Assembly: GCA_937916485.1 (NCBI GenBank)
Contig: CALFSV010000411.1
Span: forward strand, 4,624 to 68,623
From: an uncultured Paracoccaceae bacterium
Lineage (GTDB): Bacteria; Pseudomonadota; Alphaproteobacteria; Rhodobacterales; Rhodobacteraceae
Direction of reading: 5' to 3'
DNA length: 64,000 bases
Shown here: positions 28,931 through 39,334 of the stretch, in pieces
Layout of the letters: each line of letters opens with the position of its first letter
Position numbering within the stretch: position 1 is the first letter of the stretch
Notes under the pieces: generated by a model
The model's database searches: none
What the model was told of the DNA's origin: nothing
The model's input: the letters and a program-made list of their open reading frames with translations, nothing else
Made by a program: the position numbers and the translations under genes

Positions 28931-28958
28931 GGGTCATTATGCCATTTTGGCGCCTGGC

Positions 28959-30458
<1,500 letters not shown>

Positions 30459-30573
30459 GGTGGTCCCTTTCCTCAGGCGTCTGGCCTGTTGTCTTGGGCG
30501 CAGTTTACGCTTGCCTTTGCTGCGGGAACAGAGAGAGTTCGTCAAAATCATTTTGCAGGAATGCAGGTACGAT

Positions 30574-31464
30574 ATGGTCGATTGGGATGACATACGGGTA
30601 TTTCTGTCGGTGGCGAGGGCCGAAAGCCTGACCGGGGCGGGCCGCCTTTTGCGGATGGACCCCGCCACGGTGGGCCGTCGCGTCGCCCGGCTGGAAGAGC
30701 GGCTGGGCACCTCCCTTTTTGCCAAGTCGCCCCAGGGATACGCCCTTACTGACAGGGGCCTTGCCCTGCGTGACCACGCCGCCGCCGCCGAGGCCGCGTT
30801 GCGCGAGGGGCTGGCAGAGGGGGCGACGGGCGAGGGGCTTTCGGGCCAGATCAGGATCGGGGCGCCGGACGGCTGCGCCAACTTTCTGCTCCCCCAGGTC
30901 TGCGCGGCGATCCAGCGCGACAATCCCGGGCTTGAGGTGCAGGTGTTGGCGCTGCCCCGCGTCGTCAACCTGTCCAAGCGAGAGGCGGATATGGCGATCA
31001 CGGTCAGCCCGCCCGATGCGGGTCGTCTGACGGTGCAGAAGATCACCGACTACCGGCTGCATCTTGCCATGCGGCGCGAGGTAAGTCCGATCAAGACGCT
31101 AGAGGACCTGAAGGGCAGACCTGTCGTCGGCTACATCCCCGACATGATCTTTGACAAGGAGCTGGATTACCTTGGCGCCCTTGGGGCGCAGGGCGTGCAG
31201 ATGGCCTCCAACTCTGTCTCGGTCCAGTTGCAGATGCTGCGGCAGGGGGGCGTTGGGATCGTCCATGACTTTGCACTGCCCTTTGCTCCGGAACTGGTCC
31301 GGGTGCTGACCGACAGCGTTTCCCTGACCCGCGCCTTTCACCTTGTGCGCCACGCAGCGGACCGGCGGTCAGACCGGATCAACCGGTTTGCGACCGCCCT
31401 GATCGCCGGACTGCGGGCCGAGGTGACGCGGCTTGAGGAATTGGCAAGCTTGACAGGGGGGTAA
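30574..31464 (+). CDS. LysR-family transcriptional regulator, divergent from mmsA
   Basis: A 296-residue regulator with an N-terminal winged helix-turn-helix (about 3-60, MVDWDDIRVFLSV then GAGRLLRMDPATVGRRV) and a C-terminal effector-binding domain. The ATG at 30574 is the family start although the frame is open upstream. The 115-base divergent spacing with mmsA suggests it controls the valine/isobutyrate cluster; the effector is unknown. Confidence 0.88.
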   Translation: MVDWDDIRVFLSVARAESLTGAGRLLRMDPATVGRRVARLEERLGTSLFAKSPQGYALTDRGLALRDHAAAAEAALREGLAEGATGEGLSGQIRIGAPDGCANFLLPQVCAAIQRDNPGLEVQVLALPRVVNLSKREADMAITVSPPDAGRLTVQKITDYRLHLAMRREVSPIKTLEDLKGRPVVGYIPDMIFDKELDYLGALGAQGVQMASNSVSVQLQMLRQGGVGIVHDFALPFAPELVRVLTDSVSLTRAFHLVRHAADRRSDRINRFATALIAGLRAEVTRLEELASLTGG

Positions 31465-31514
31465 GCGCTCGCCACGCTTCAACTCCAACGCGACTTTTGA
31501 GGAGGAGACTCGCG

Positions 31515-31949
31515 ATGCTTGTCCAGCAGATCCTGAATTCCAAGGCCGATACCGGCGTGATGACAGTCCGACCCGACATGACTGTCAGCCAAGTCGTCGC
31601 TCTTTTGTCCGAGAAACGGATTGGGGCGGTGGTCGTCTCGGCCAATGGTGAGACGGCCGACGGCATCTTGTCAGAGCGCGACATCGTCCGCGAAATCGGC
31701 CGCAGGGGCGCTGTCTGCATGTCCGAATCTGCTGGCGACATGATGACCAAAAAGCTTGTCACCTGTAATGTCCGAGACGACGCCAACGAGGTGCTCGAGA
31801 TGATGACCAACGGCCGCTTTCGCCATCTTCCCGTCGTCGAAGGGGACAAGATGGTTGGGCTGATTTCCATCGGAGATGTCGTCAAGGCGCGTCTTGCAGA
31901 GCTGTCGATGGAGAAGAAGGCCCTCGAAGGCATGATCATGGGCCACTAG
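31515..31949 (+). CDS. CBS-domain pair protein
   Basis: A 144-residue protein made almost entirely of two CBS domains (about 12-65 and 75-130), a module that binds adenine nucleotides or SAM. GILSERDIVREI and GLISIGDVVKARL are the characteristic ends of each CBS unit. The start has AGGAGGA upstream. No catalytic domain is attached, so it may act as a sensor subunit for an unknown partner. Confidence 0.9.
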   Translation: MLVQQILNSKADTGVMTVRPDMTVSQVVALLSEKRIGAVVVSANGETADGILSERDIVREIGRRGAVCMSESAGDMMTKKLVTCNVRDDANEVLEMMTNGRFRHLPVVEGDKMVGLISIGDVVKARLAELSMEKKALEGMIMGH

Positions 31950-32049
31950 CCAACTTCCTGCTCAAGACCTCTTGCAAAGGCGGGCGCAATATTGTTGCGT
32001 GCCCCCGAAATCAATGGCCGAAGCTGACTGGCCCAGAATGAGGACCGCC

Positions 32050-32550
32050 ATGCGCACAGGTCTATATCCCGGCACCTTCGATCCCGTGACCTATGGTCAT
32101 ACAGATATCATCCGGCGGGCCTGCTCACTCGTAGACCGGCTCGTTATCGGTGTTGCGATCAATCGGGACAAGGGACCGTTGTTCACCCTTGAAGAACGGG
32201 TGGCGATGCTCGAATCAGAGTGCCGCCCGATTGGCGAAGCGATGGGCACCCGGATAGAGGTCCATGCCTTTGAGAACCTGTTGATCGACTGTGCCCGCGA
32301 TGTGGGCGCGGGCGTCATCATCCGCGGATTGCGTGCGGTTGCGGACTTTGAGTATGAATTTCAGATGGTTGGCATGAACCGGTCGCTTGATAACTCGATC
32401 GAGACCGTGTTCCTGATGGCCGATGCCAAGAACCAGGCCATCGCGTCAAAGCTGGTCAAGGAAATCTGCCGCCTTGGAGGGGACGTGTCCAAATTTGTCC
32501 CGCCTGCGGTAAACCTTGCCCTAAAAGCAAGATTGCGCCCGGATACATAA
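32050..32550 (+). CDS. coaD: Phosphopantetheine adenylyltransferase
   Basis: A 166-residue nucleotidyltransferase for the fourth step of CoA synthesis. The nucleotide-binding motif GTFDPVTYGH is near the N-terminus and GGDVSKFVPP near the C-terminus. I choose the ATG at 32050 (AGGA six bases upstream) because the protein then begins MRTGLYPG as usual; an ATG at 32038 adds four residues. A hairpin follows directly. Confidence 0.95.
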   Translation: MRTGLYPGTFDPVTYGHTDIIRRACSLVDRLVIGVAINRDKGPLFTLEERVAMLESECRPIGEAMGTRIEVHAFENLLIDCARDVGAGVIIRGLRAVADFEYEFQMVGMNRSLDNSIETVFLMADAKNQAIASKLVKEICRLGGDVSKFVPPAVNLALKARLRPDT

Positions 32551-32551
32551 A

Positions 32552-32576
32552 AGCCGCCCCCGGTGTAGGGGCGGCT
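32552..32576 (-). terminator. Hairpin between coaD and the 52-residue gene
   Basis: AGCCGCCCC (32552-32560) and GGGGCGGCT (32568-32576) form a 9-bp stem with a 7-base loop. Read on the minus strand it is followed by TTTTATG, a short U run, so it mainly terminates the minus-strand microprotein gene and can also stop coaD transcripts. Confidence 0.7.
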
Positions 32577-32604
32577 GGGGTCGTCTTGCCGTTTGAAGTC
32601 TGGA

Positions 32605-32763
32605 TTAACCGTAGATCGCCTTGCGTGCGATTTTGTCCGCGTCACCGGGATAGATGTCGAGGTCAAGTGCGACGTCGACTGGTAGGGATGCCAGTTCATT
32701 CCGGGTGCGAACATAGGCGGCGCGTTTTTGAACGGCGGCGCGGACAGCGGAAAACAAAGTCAT
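32605..32763 (-). CDS. 52-residue DUF1127-like microprotein
   Basis: A short gene starting at the ATG of 32763 with AAAGGA upstream and ending in TAA. The protein is basic in its first half (VQKRAAYVRTRNELASL) and ends DADKIARKAIYG, the arrangement of small rhodobacterial DUF1127-like proteins, some of which bind RNA or affect sRNA turnover and phosphate or carbon balance in related bacteria. It has its own terminator and a palindromic operator upstream, so it looks like a separately regulated unit. Function here is unknown. Confidence 0.75.
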   Translation of the reverse strand: MTLFSAVRAAVQKRAAYVRTRNELASLPVDVALDLDIYPGDADKIARKAIYG

Positions 32764-32813
32764 GGGTATGTCCTTTCAAGGATTGGCCGTTTCGGTTGAT
32801 CCTTAGATAGCGA

Positions 32814-32828
32814 TGCTGCAGTGCAGCA
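32814..32828 (-). promoter_or_regulatory. PhaR-like operator upstream of the 52-residue gene
   Basis: TGCTGCA-G-TGCAGCA is a perfect 7+7 palindrome containing CTGC-N3-GCAG, the reported recognition pattern of the polyhydroxybutyrate regulator PhaR in Rhodobacter. It lies just upstream of a possible -10 (TATCTA, 32804-32809), about 51-65 bases before the microprotein start. Confidence 0.45.
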
Positions 32829-32873
32829 CCAGCCATGGTTTCGTCGGGTCCGGCATGCGAAAACTGCATGGCA

Positions 32874-32903
32874 AAAGGGCCGCCCCTTATGGGACGGCCC
32901 TTT
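32874..32903 (-). terminator. Terminator after gapA
   Basis: AAAGGGCCG (32874-32882) pairs with CGGCCCTTT (32895-32903), with three further GC pairs inside and a TTAT loop. On the minus strand the stem runs into UUUU. It lies 26 bases after the gapA stop. Confidence 0.8.
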
Positions 32904-32928
32904 CAAAACAGCATAAGCGGTCCAAAAA

Positions 32929-33930
32929 TCAGATCAGCTTGCCCATGGCTACGGCAGTATCGCTCATCCGGTTGGAGAAGCCCCATTCGTTGTCGTACCA
33001 GGTCAGGATGCGGACCATGCGGCCCTCCATGACCTTGGTCTGGTCCATGTGGAAGATCGACGAATGCGGATCGTGGTTGAAGTCGACTGAGACCAGCGAC
33101 TCTTCCGTATAGCCCAGAATGCCCTTCAGCTTGCCATCGGCGGCTGACTTGATCGCGGCGTTGATCTCTTCCACGGTGGTATCGCGGGCGGCCATGAACG
33201 TCAGGTCCACGACCGACACATTGGGCGTCGGCACGCGGATCGCCACGCCATCCAGCTTGCCCTTCAGCTCGGGCAGGACAAGGCCGACGGCCTTGGCAGC
33301 ACCGGTCGAGGTCGGGATCATCGACAGGGCAGCGGCGCGGGCCCGGTAAAGGTCCTTGTGCATGGTGTCGAGCGTCGGCTGGTCGCCGGTGTAGGAGTGG
33401 ATCGTGGTCATGAAGCCTTTTTCGATCCCGATCTCGTTGTTCAGGATCCAGGCGACGGGCGACAGGCAGTTGGTCGTGCAGGAGGCATTCGACACGATCA
33501 GATCGTCGGCGGTCAGGGTGTCATGGTTGACGCCAAAGACGATGGTCTTGTCCGCACCTGCCGAAGGGGCCGAGACCAAAACGCGGCTTGCGCCGTTTTC
33601 AAGGTGAACCTTGGCCTTGTCCTTGTCGGTAAAGATGCCGGTGCACTCCAGCACGATATCCACGTCTGCCCAGGGAAGTTCAGCAGGGTTGCGGATCGCT
33701 GTCACCTCGATCGGGCCACGACCGACGTCGATCGTCGTCTCGGTCGTGGTGACGGTCGCGGGAAACCGTCCATGCACGCTGTCATAGCGCAACAGGTGGG
33801 CGTTGGTCTCGACCGGGCCAAGATCGTTGATAGCCACGACCTCAATGTCGGTGCGGCCGGATTCGATGATGGCGCGCAGAACGTTGCGCCCGATCCGGCC
33901 AAAGCCGTTGATTGCCACTTTGACTGCCAT
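32929..33930 (-). CDS. gapA: Glyceraldehyde-3-phosphate dehydrogenase
   Basis: A 333-residue glycolytic and gluconeogenic enzyme. It begins with the NAD-binding [15 protein letters not shown] and carries the catalytic cysteine in [12 protein letters not shown] and the C-terminal [11 protein letters not shown] signature. Upstream, a small membrane protein gene points the same way, and a candidate promoter lies between the two. A terminator follows. Confidence 0.97.
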   Translation of the reverse strand: MAVKVAINGFGRIGRNVLRAIIESGRTDIEVVAINDLGPVETNAHLLRYDSVHGRFPATVTTTETTIDVGRGPIEVTAIRNPAELPWADVDIVLECTGIFTDKDKAKVHLENGASRVLVSAPSAGADKTIVFGVNHDTLTADDLIVSNASCTTNCLSPVAWILNNEIGIEKGFMTTIHSYTGDQPTLDTMHKDLYRARAAALSMIPTSTGAAKAVGLVLPELKGKLDGVAIRVPTPNVSVVDLTFMAARDTTVEEINAAIKSAADGKLKGILGYTEESLVSVDFNHDPHSSIFHMDQTKVMEGRMVRILTWYDNEWGFSNRMSDTAVAMGKLI

Positions 33931-33988
33931 GAAGGGGTCCTCCGGTTGGGAAGCAGGGTGCGACGGCAGGGGCCCGTCGCGTCTGGCG

Positions 33989-34018
33989 CATACATTGCGA
34001 TTTCGGCGGAAAGGTCAA
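33989..34018 (-). promoter_or_regulatory. Candidate gapA promoter
   Basis: On the minus strand TTGACC (34013-34018) and TGTATG (33989-33994) are 18 bases apart, about 60 bases before the gapA start. The -35 is good and the -10 weak, as is common in this group. Confidence 0.4.
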
Positions 34019-34057
34019 CCGCGATCAGGAAAATAAGGGAGGTTATGTCTGGGATTT

Positions 34058-34201
34058 CTAACGCCAGAACGCCACCCAATCAATCAGTGCCATGAATTTC
34101 CGGGCCATCAGAAGTCCCGCCCCCATGTGAAGGGCAAAGTGGTCCAGCACGAAGAATCCGATGATGAAAAGGCCAAGGGCAAGGGCGATGCGGTTCGTCA
34201 T
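34058..34201 (-). CDS. 47-residue single-helix membrane protein upstream of gapA
   Basis: A short gene with AGAAGG before its ATG at 34201. The product has one hydrophobic helix (about 5-24) and an aromatic, basic C-terminus ending in IDWVAFWR. Similar tiny proteins are found beside gapA in related genomes as far as I recall, which suggests a conserved but undescribed product. It points towards gapA across a 127-base gap. Confidence 0.65.
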   Translation of the reverse strand: MTNRIALALGLFIIGFFVLDHFALHMGAGLLMARKFMALIDWVAFWR

Positions 34202-34307
34202 AACCTTCTTCTAGCGGGTAGCCGTGATGGGATCAAAGGAAAGCCTAGGGTTGCCTATGTCTAGGCACCCGTTAGTTAAGGAACAGTGATGAACGGAGAG
34301 TTGGTCG

Positions 34308-35279
34308 ATGAGTGGATTGCTTGCCCTTTTGGACGATGTGGCTGCCATAGCCAAGGTCGCTGCCGCGTCAATTGACGATGTGGCGACCCAGGCGGTCCAG
34401 GCCGGGGCAAAGACGGCCGGGGTGCTCATCGACGATGCGGCGGTGACGCCAAAGTATATCACAGGCTTTTCCGCTGACCGCGAATTGCCGATCATTGGCC
34501 GCATTGCCCTGGGCTCGATCCGCAACAAGCTGTTCTTCTTGCTCCCGGCCGCCTTGCTGCTGTCGTCTTTTGCGCCGTGGTTGGTGACGCCTTTGCTGAT
34601 GTTGGGCGGGTGCTACCTGTGCTTTGAAGGCGCAGAGAAGTTGTTTCACTGGCTTTTCCCCCATGGCGACAGTCATGTCGCGGCGGACCTTGACGTCAAG
34701 GACCCCGTCAAGTTGGAGCAGGAGAGGGTTGCTGGGGCGATCAAGACCGACTTCATCCTGTCGGCCGAGATCATGACAATCGCCCTCGCGGCGATACCCG
34801 AAAGCAATCTTGCGATGGAGGCGGCGACCCTTGCCCTTGTTGGCGTCGGGATCACCGTGGCTGTTTACGGCAGCGTTGCCCTAATCGTGAAGGCGGACGA
34901 TATCGGGCTTCGCATGGCCAGCCGTGGTCGGTTGGGGCTGACCCGCGCGGTTGGCCGGGGGCTTGTTCAGGGTATGCCGGGCTTCCTGCGGCTTTTGACC
35001 ATTGTGGGCACGGCCGCGATGGTCTGGGTCGGCGGGTCAATCGTGCTCCACGGCCTCGATGTTTTGGGATGGCCGGTCCTTTATGATGCGATTCACAAAG
35101 TGGCCGTCGCCGCCGGTCATGCCGTGCCGCAGGTTGAGGGCATTGTCGAATGGCTAGTTACCGCATCGTTGGACGGCATTGCTGGCCTCGCCCTTGGGGC
35201 TGTCCTGATCCCGGTCGCCACCTGCGTGATACAGCCGGTTTTGGCGCGGTTCAGCGGCCAGAAAAGTCAGGCACATTGA
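34308..35279 (+). CDS. DUF808 (YedI-like) inner-membrane protein
   Basis: A 323-residue protein of the DUF808/COG2354 family. The N-terminus (MSGLLALLDDVAAIAKVAAAS) and the PKYITGFSADRELPII block are diagnostic. Several membrane helices follow (for example about 78-105, 145-165, 170-195, 220-245 and 275-300). No function has been established for the family. It converges on the DUF4329 gene with 25 bases between stops. Confidence 0.9.
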   Translation: MSGLLALLDDVAAIAKVAAASIDDVATQAVQAGAKTAGVLIDDAAVTPKYITGFSADRELPIIGRIALGSIRNKLFFLLPAALLLSSFAPWLVTPLLMLGGCYLCFEGAEKLFHWLFPHGDSHVAADLDVKDPVKLEQERVAGAIKTDFILSAEIMTIALAAIPESNLAMEAATLALVGVGITVAVYGSVALIVKADDIGLRMASRGRLGLTRAVGRGLVQGMPGFLRLLTIVGTAAMVWVGGSIVLHGLDVLGWPVLYDAIHKVAVAAGHAVPQVEGIVEWLVTASLDGIAGLALGAVLIPVATCVIQPVLARFSGQKSQAH

Positions 35280-35304
35280 CGACCGCCAGACCGCTCAGCC
35301 CTGC

Positions 35305-36063
35305 CTAGCGGGCTTGCAACTGGGCTACAGTGTAGCGATTGCGGATGCCAAGATCGTCGGCAAAGTCGTAGTTCGGATCGACCGCAACGCAGCCTTGCCC
35401 ACATATCAGCAGGGCAGCCTGCACATCATATTCGACCCGCCAGACCCTGCCGCCGGGCGTGCTGACGTAGCCATCTATGCCAAAATGGAAATCACCCATC
35501 AGGTCCTCGGGTGATGGAACCTCGTTGTCATAGCCGTCATCAAATGCGCCGTGGGTGTGGTACGAGGCGAACACATCCGCCCCGGGGGCTGCCTGCGAGC
35601 AAGAGGCCAGATCGCCCGGAACCGGCGGGGTTGCGGCGATTTCGCCTGACGGGGTCAGGACGAAGTAACCGCAAAGCTCTCGGTGCTCGGCAAAGGATCG
35701 GCGTTGGATCGAGTTGAGATAGGAGATGGCAAAGGCATCGGCCTGATCTGCCGGTGGGGCAAAACTGGCCGGACCACCAGACCGTTGGCCAGAGACTGAG
35801 CCTTGGCTGACGGATGTGTACGGCGATGCGCCGGTGTAGGGGATCGGACCGGATAACCCGACGCCAAGCGCGCCGGTGCTGACCGACCCGGTTTGGCTGA
35901 CGCCGCCGCCTGCCGGAACGAAACGGGCATCCTGCGGCGCCGGTGGGGCGCTACAGGCGCTGACGGCCAGTACTGTCGCAAGGACAGGTGCCAACGAGCG
36001 GCAAACACGGAACAAGGGCAGCGGCGTGTGGGCCGCTGCCCCTTCTGTCACCCGTCGCTTCAT
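35305..36063 (-). CDS. DUF4329 lipoprotein
   Basis: A 252-residue protein with a lipoprotein signal (lipobox VSAC at about residues 34-37), a Gly/Ser/Thr-rich linker (45-105) and a C-terminal DUF4329-like domain with [18 protein letters not shown], whose His-Thr-His and Ser-Asp residues recall JAB-type metal sites. Four cysteines in this domain could form disulfides. DUF4329 domains are often seen in toxin or surface proteins. The ATG overlaps the tkt stop (ATGA), so it is translated from the tkt message. Confidence 0.8.
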   Translation of the reverse strand: MKRRVTEGAAAHTPLPLFRVCRSLAPVLATVLAVSACSAPPAPQDARFVPAGGGVSQTGSVSTGALGVGLSGPIPYTGASPYTSVSQGSVSGQRSGGPASFAPPADQADAFAISYLNSIQRRSFAEHRELCGYFVLTPSGEIAATPPVPGDLASCSQAAPGADVFASYHTHGAFDDGYDNEVPSPEDLMGDFHFGIDGYVSTPGGRVWRVEYDVQAALLICGQGCVAVDPNYDFADDLGIRNRYTVAQLQAR

Positions 36064-38123
36064 CCAAGCAGGGACTTGACCTTGTCGGCCGTGGCCGCTG
36101 CCGTGATCCCCATCTGCTCAAACAGCTCTTCTGCCGGGGCAGAGGCGCCGAAATCGTGCATGCCGATAAAGCCGGACTTTTCGCGCTTGCCGCCTTCGCC
36201 AAACAACCAGCGGTCCCAGCCAAAGCGGATACCCGCCTCGACCGCCACGCGGACGGGGCCGGGGGGCAGGACGCGGCGGCGGTAGGTCTGCGGCTGATCC
36301 TCGAACAGTTCCCAGCAGGGCATGGACACGACACGCGTGCCGATGCCTTCCGCCTGCAAAAGCGCGCGGGCGGCGAGGGCCACTTCGACCTCAGAGCCTG
36401 TGGCCATCAGGATCGCCTGACGCTTGCCCTCCGCCTCGGCCAGAACATAGGCGCCCTGGGCGGTCAGGTTCTTGGACTTGTGCTCGGTCCGCACGGTGGG
36501 CAGGTTTTGCCGGGACAGGGCGAGGACCGACGGGGTTGTGGTGCTGGTCAGGGCCAATTCCCAGGCTTCTGCCGTCTCAACGGTATCGGCAGGACGGAAG
36601 ACGTGGGTGTTGGGCGTCGCCCGCAGCATGGCCAGATGCTCGACCGGTTGGTGGGTCGGGCCATCTTCGCCCAGACCGATGGAGTCGTGGGTCATGACAT
36701 AGACGACGGGGGCTTTCATGAGGGCCGACAAGCGCATGGCACCGCGGGCATAATCGGTAAAGCACATGAAGGTGCCGCCATAGGGCCGGATACCGCCATG
36801 CAGAGCCATGCCGTTCATCGCCGCGGCCATGCCATGTTCGCGCACGCCAAAGTGGATGTAGCGGCCCTTGCGGTTGTCCGGAGTGAAGACGCCCAGATCA
36901 GAGGTTTTGGTGTTGTTCGACCCGGTCAGATCGGCCGAGCCGCCAAGAGTCTCGGGCATGATCGGGTTGATCACCTCAAGCACCATCTCGCTCGACTTGC
37001 GGGTTGCGACGCTTGGCTGCGATTCGCTGACCTGTTTTTTCAACGCGCGGATACGGGCCGAGAGGGCCTTGGGCGCTTCCATCGCGAAGGCGCGGTTAAA
37101 GCGGTCCTGACGGCCCTGGGGCAGGGCGGCAAAGCGGGCCTCCCACTCAGCACGGGCCTTGGCACCGGGCGCGCCCATCGCCTCCCATTGGGATTTGATT
37201 TCGGCAGGAATTTCGAACGGTCCATAGGGCCAGCCATAGGATTCTTTGGCAGCGGCAAGCTGGGCGGCGTCGGTCAGTGCGCCGTGACCCTTGGATGTGT
37301 CCTGGGCGGCGTGGCCGAGGGCGATGTGGGTCTTGCATGCAATCATCGACGGGCGAGGATCGGCCTTGGCAGCAGTGATGGCGGCGTCGATGGCCACGGG
37401 ATCATGCCCGTCGATCGACTGGACATGCCAGCCAGAAGCGGCAAAGCGAGCGGGCTGATCGGTGATGTCGGCAATCGACACCTTGCCGTCGATGGTGATG
37501 CCGTTGTCGTCAAAGAAGACAACCAGTTGGCTTAGTTGCTGCATCCCGGCAAGGGCGATGGCCTCTTGGCTGATGCCCTCCATCAGGCAGCCGTCGCCGG
37601 CGATGACATAGGTATAGTGGTTGATGATAGTCTTGCCGTATTGGGCCCGCAGTGCCTCTTCGGCGATAGCAAAACCGACGGCATTGGCGATGCCCTGACC
37701 CAGTGGGCCTGTCGTCGTCTCGATCCCAGTGGCATGTCCATACTCGGGGTGGCCAGCGGTCTTGGCACCCCACTGGCGGAAATCCTTGAGCTGCTGAAGC
37801 GTCATATCCTCGTACCCGGTCAGGTGGAGGAGCGAGTACAACAACATGGAGCCGTGGCCCGCCGACAGGATGAACCGGTCGCGGTCGGGCCAGTTGGGGG
37901 CCTTGGGGTCAAAGCGAAGATGGTTCTGGAAAAGAACAGTCGCCACATCGGCCATGCCCATTGGCATGCCGGAATGCCCGGAATTGGCTGCAGCCACGGC
38001 ATCAAGGGTCAAGGTGCGGATGGCGGCGGCGCGCATCCAGTGGTCGGGGTGCGCAGCGCGCAGGGCGGCGATATCCAAGGGGTCTATCCTGTCTGTGTAA
38101 CCGAACTCTTCGCCTGAGGTCAT
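36060..38123 (-). CDS. tkt: Transketolase
   Basis: About 687 residues from the ATG at 38123 (GGGGGA upstream); a TTG at 38078 would give 672 residues and a more usual N-terminus. It moves two-carbon units between sugar phosphates with thiamine diphosphate. Signatures include [11 protein letters not shown] and [10 protein letters not shown] near the N-terminus, the TPP/metal motif AGDGCLMEG and [14 protein letters not shown]. The start region lies opposite the zapA operon across about 280 bases. A 7+7 inverted repeat (38180-38200) sits in this divergent region. Confidence 0.95.
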   Translation of the reverse strand: MTSGEEFGYTDRIDPLDIAALRAAHPDHWMRAAAIRTLTLDAVAAANSGHSGMPMGMADVATVLFQNHLRFDPKAPNWPDRDRFILSAGHGSMLLYSLLHLTGYEDMTLQQLKDFRQWGAKTAGHPEYGHATGIETTTGPLGQGIANAVGFAIAEEALRAQYGKTIINHYTYVIAGDGCLMEGISQEAIALAGMQQLSQLVVFFDDNGITIDGKVSIADITDQPARFAASGWHVQSIDGHDPVAIDAAITAAKADPRPSMIACKTHIALGHAAQDTSKGHGALTDAAQLAAAKESYGWPYGPFEIPAEIKSQWEAMGAPGAKARAEWEARFAALPQGRQDRFNRAFAMEAPKALSARIRALKKQVSESQPSVATRKSSEMVLEVINPIMPETLGGSADLTGSNNTKTSDLGVFTPDNRKGRYIHFGVREHGMAAAMNGMALHGGIRPYGGTFMCFTDYARGAMRLSALMKAPVVYVMTHDSIGLGEDGPTHQPVEHLAMLRATPNTHVFRPADTVETAEAWELALTSTTTPSVLALSRQNLPTVRTEHKSKNLTAQGAYVLAEAEGKRQAILMATGSEVEVALAARALLQAEGIGTRVVSMPCWELFEDQPQTYRRRVLPPGPVRVAVEAGIRFGWDRWLFGEGGKREKSGFIGMHDFGASAPAEELFEQMGITAAATADKVKSLLG

Positions 38124-38405
38124 ATCAGGGTCCCCCTCAAGATCAAGCAACACTCGACACGCTTCAACGCCGCCAGATAAGTCCTTCATTTGCAAGGACT
38201 GTGGATATTTGCGGGGGCGGGCGGGATCGCATAGTCTTGTCATCACAGATTGCGATTCGGCCTTCAGTGACTGTCTGGGCCAGGCGATCACCGCGAACGA
38301 CGGTGGCGGCACCAGGCAAGGTCGGAACGACTTATGCGGCGTAACAGGCGTCAGCGGGGCAGAGACTTCAGCCTCGATCGGGCTTTGGGGCAATAGGACA
38401 GGCGA

Positions 38406-38918
38406 ATGAGCGACATCATTGAACTAGAAGCGCGGATCACAACGGCCCTGGGCCGCATCCGCCGTCAGGTCGAGGCGATGGGACCGACTCTGGCCGCAGC
38501 AGCCGAAGCCGCCGCAGTTGAAACGCCGGCCGAGGCTGACGCAGAGCGCGTACCCGCCCTGCAGTCCAAGCTCGAGGAAGAGCGGGTCGTCAACGCCCAG
38601 TTGGAAGAGCGGGTGCGCGCCCTTAAGGAACGCCAGGACACCCGACTGGCCCATTTGGAAACCCAGGTCGACCAATCGCGCGCCCGGATGATCGAGATGG
38701 ACAAGGAATTGCAACGCCTGCAACAGATCAACGCCGAACTGCGCGCGGTGGCGAGCGAAATGCGCCTGGCCCTTGCAGAAGGGGTCGCCGAACCCGAGTT
38801 GGTGAACAAGGCCGCGATGGCCGAGATCGATGCCCTGAACGCAAGCCGGGCAGCGGATCGTGCCGAAGTCGCGGCGGTTCTGGCCGAACTGAAACCACTG
38901 GTCGAGGAGACCAACTGA
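38406..38918 (+). CDS. Coiled-coil protein coupled to zapA
   Basis: A 170-residue, Glu/Ala-rich and Arg-rich protein predicted to be mostly coiled coil (about 45-150) with no membrane helix. It has no named family that I recognise. Its TGA overlaps the zapA ATG by one base (TGATG), so the two are translated together and it probably has a division-related role, possibly as a ZapA or FtsZ-ring partner. That role is inference from context. Confidence 0.8.
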   Translation: MSDIIELEARITTALGRIRRQVEAMGPTLAAAAEAAAVETPAEADAERVPALQSKLEEERVVNAQLEERVRALKERQDTRLAHLETQVDQSRARMIEMDKELQRLQQINAELRAVASEMRLALAEGVAEPELVNKAAMAEIDALNASRAADRAEVAAVLAELKPLVEETN

Positions 38919-39301
38919 TGCCCCAGGTCGAGATCAAGGTTGGTGGACGCCCATTCGAAGTCGCCTGTCAGGATGGCGAAGAGCCGTTCCTGCTGGCGGC
39001 GGCCCAGATGCTGGACACCGAGGCAAGTACGCTCTCGACCCAGATAGGACGGATGCCTGAATCGCGTATGCTTTTGATGGCGGGGCTTTTGCTGGCAGAT
39101 AAGACCGCCGCACTTGAAGATAGGCTGCGCGAGGCAGAAGGGCGGATTGCAGAGCTTGAAGCAAGGGGCACAGCTGCCCCAACGACCGTGCAGGTGCCCG
39201 TGATTCCGGCGACTGTCCTGGAATCGCTGGCCGAACTGGCGGCTCAGTCCGAATCGCTGGCCTTGGCGGCCGAAGACACCATGGGCGCGAACGCAACCTA
39301 G
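38918..39301 (+). CDS. zapA: Cell division protein ZapA
   Basis: A 127-residue FtsZ-ring stabiliser. The N-terminal ZapA domain (about 1-60: VEIKVGGRPFEVACQDGEE) is followed by a short coiled coil (about 65-90) and an Ala-rich tail. It starts inside the stop codon of the upstream coiled-coil gene. A 6S-like RNA lies less than 1 kb downstream, a neighbourhood typical of zapA in many proteobacteria. Confidence 0.93.
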   Translation: MPQVEIKVGGRPFEVACQDGEEPFLLAAAQMLDTEASTLSTQIGRMPESRMLLMAGLLLADKTAALEDRLREAEGRIAELEARGTAAPTTVQVPVIPATVLESLAELAAQSESLALAAEDTMGANAT

Positions 39302-39334
39302 GGCTGAGGGGCGTTCAGGTCAGGACATTGTGTC

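Noticed and set aside
35988..37535. A 515-codon open frame on the plus strand opposite tkt
   Set aside because: It is antisense to the conserved transketolase gene, has a composition typical of high-GC shadow frames and no recognisable domain.
38180..38200. AGTCCTT-N7-AAGGACT in the tkt/zapA divergent region as a regulator site
   Set aside because: It is a real 7+7 palindrome, but I cannot tie it to a promoter or a known regulator; noted only with tkt.
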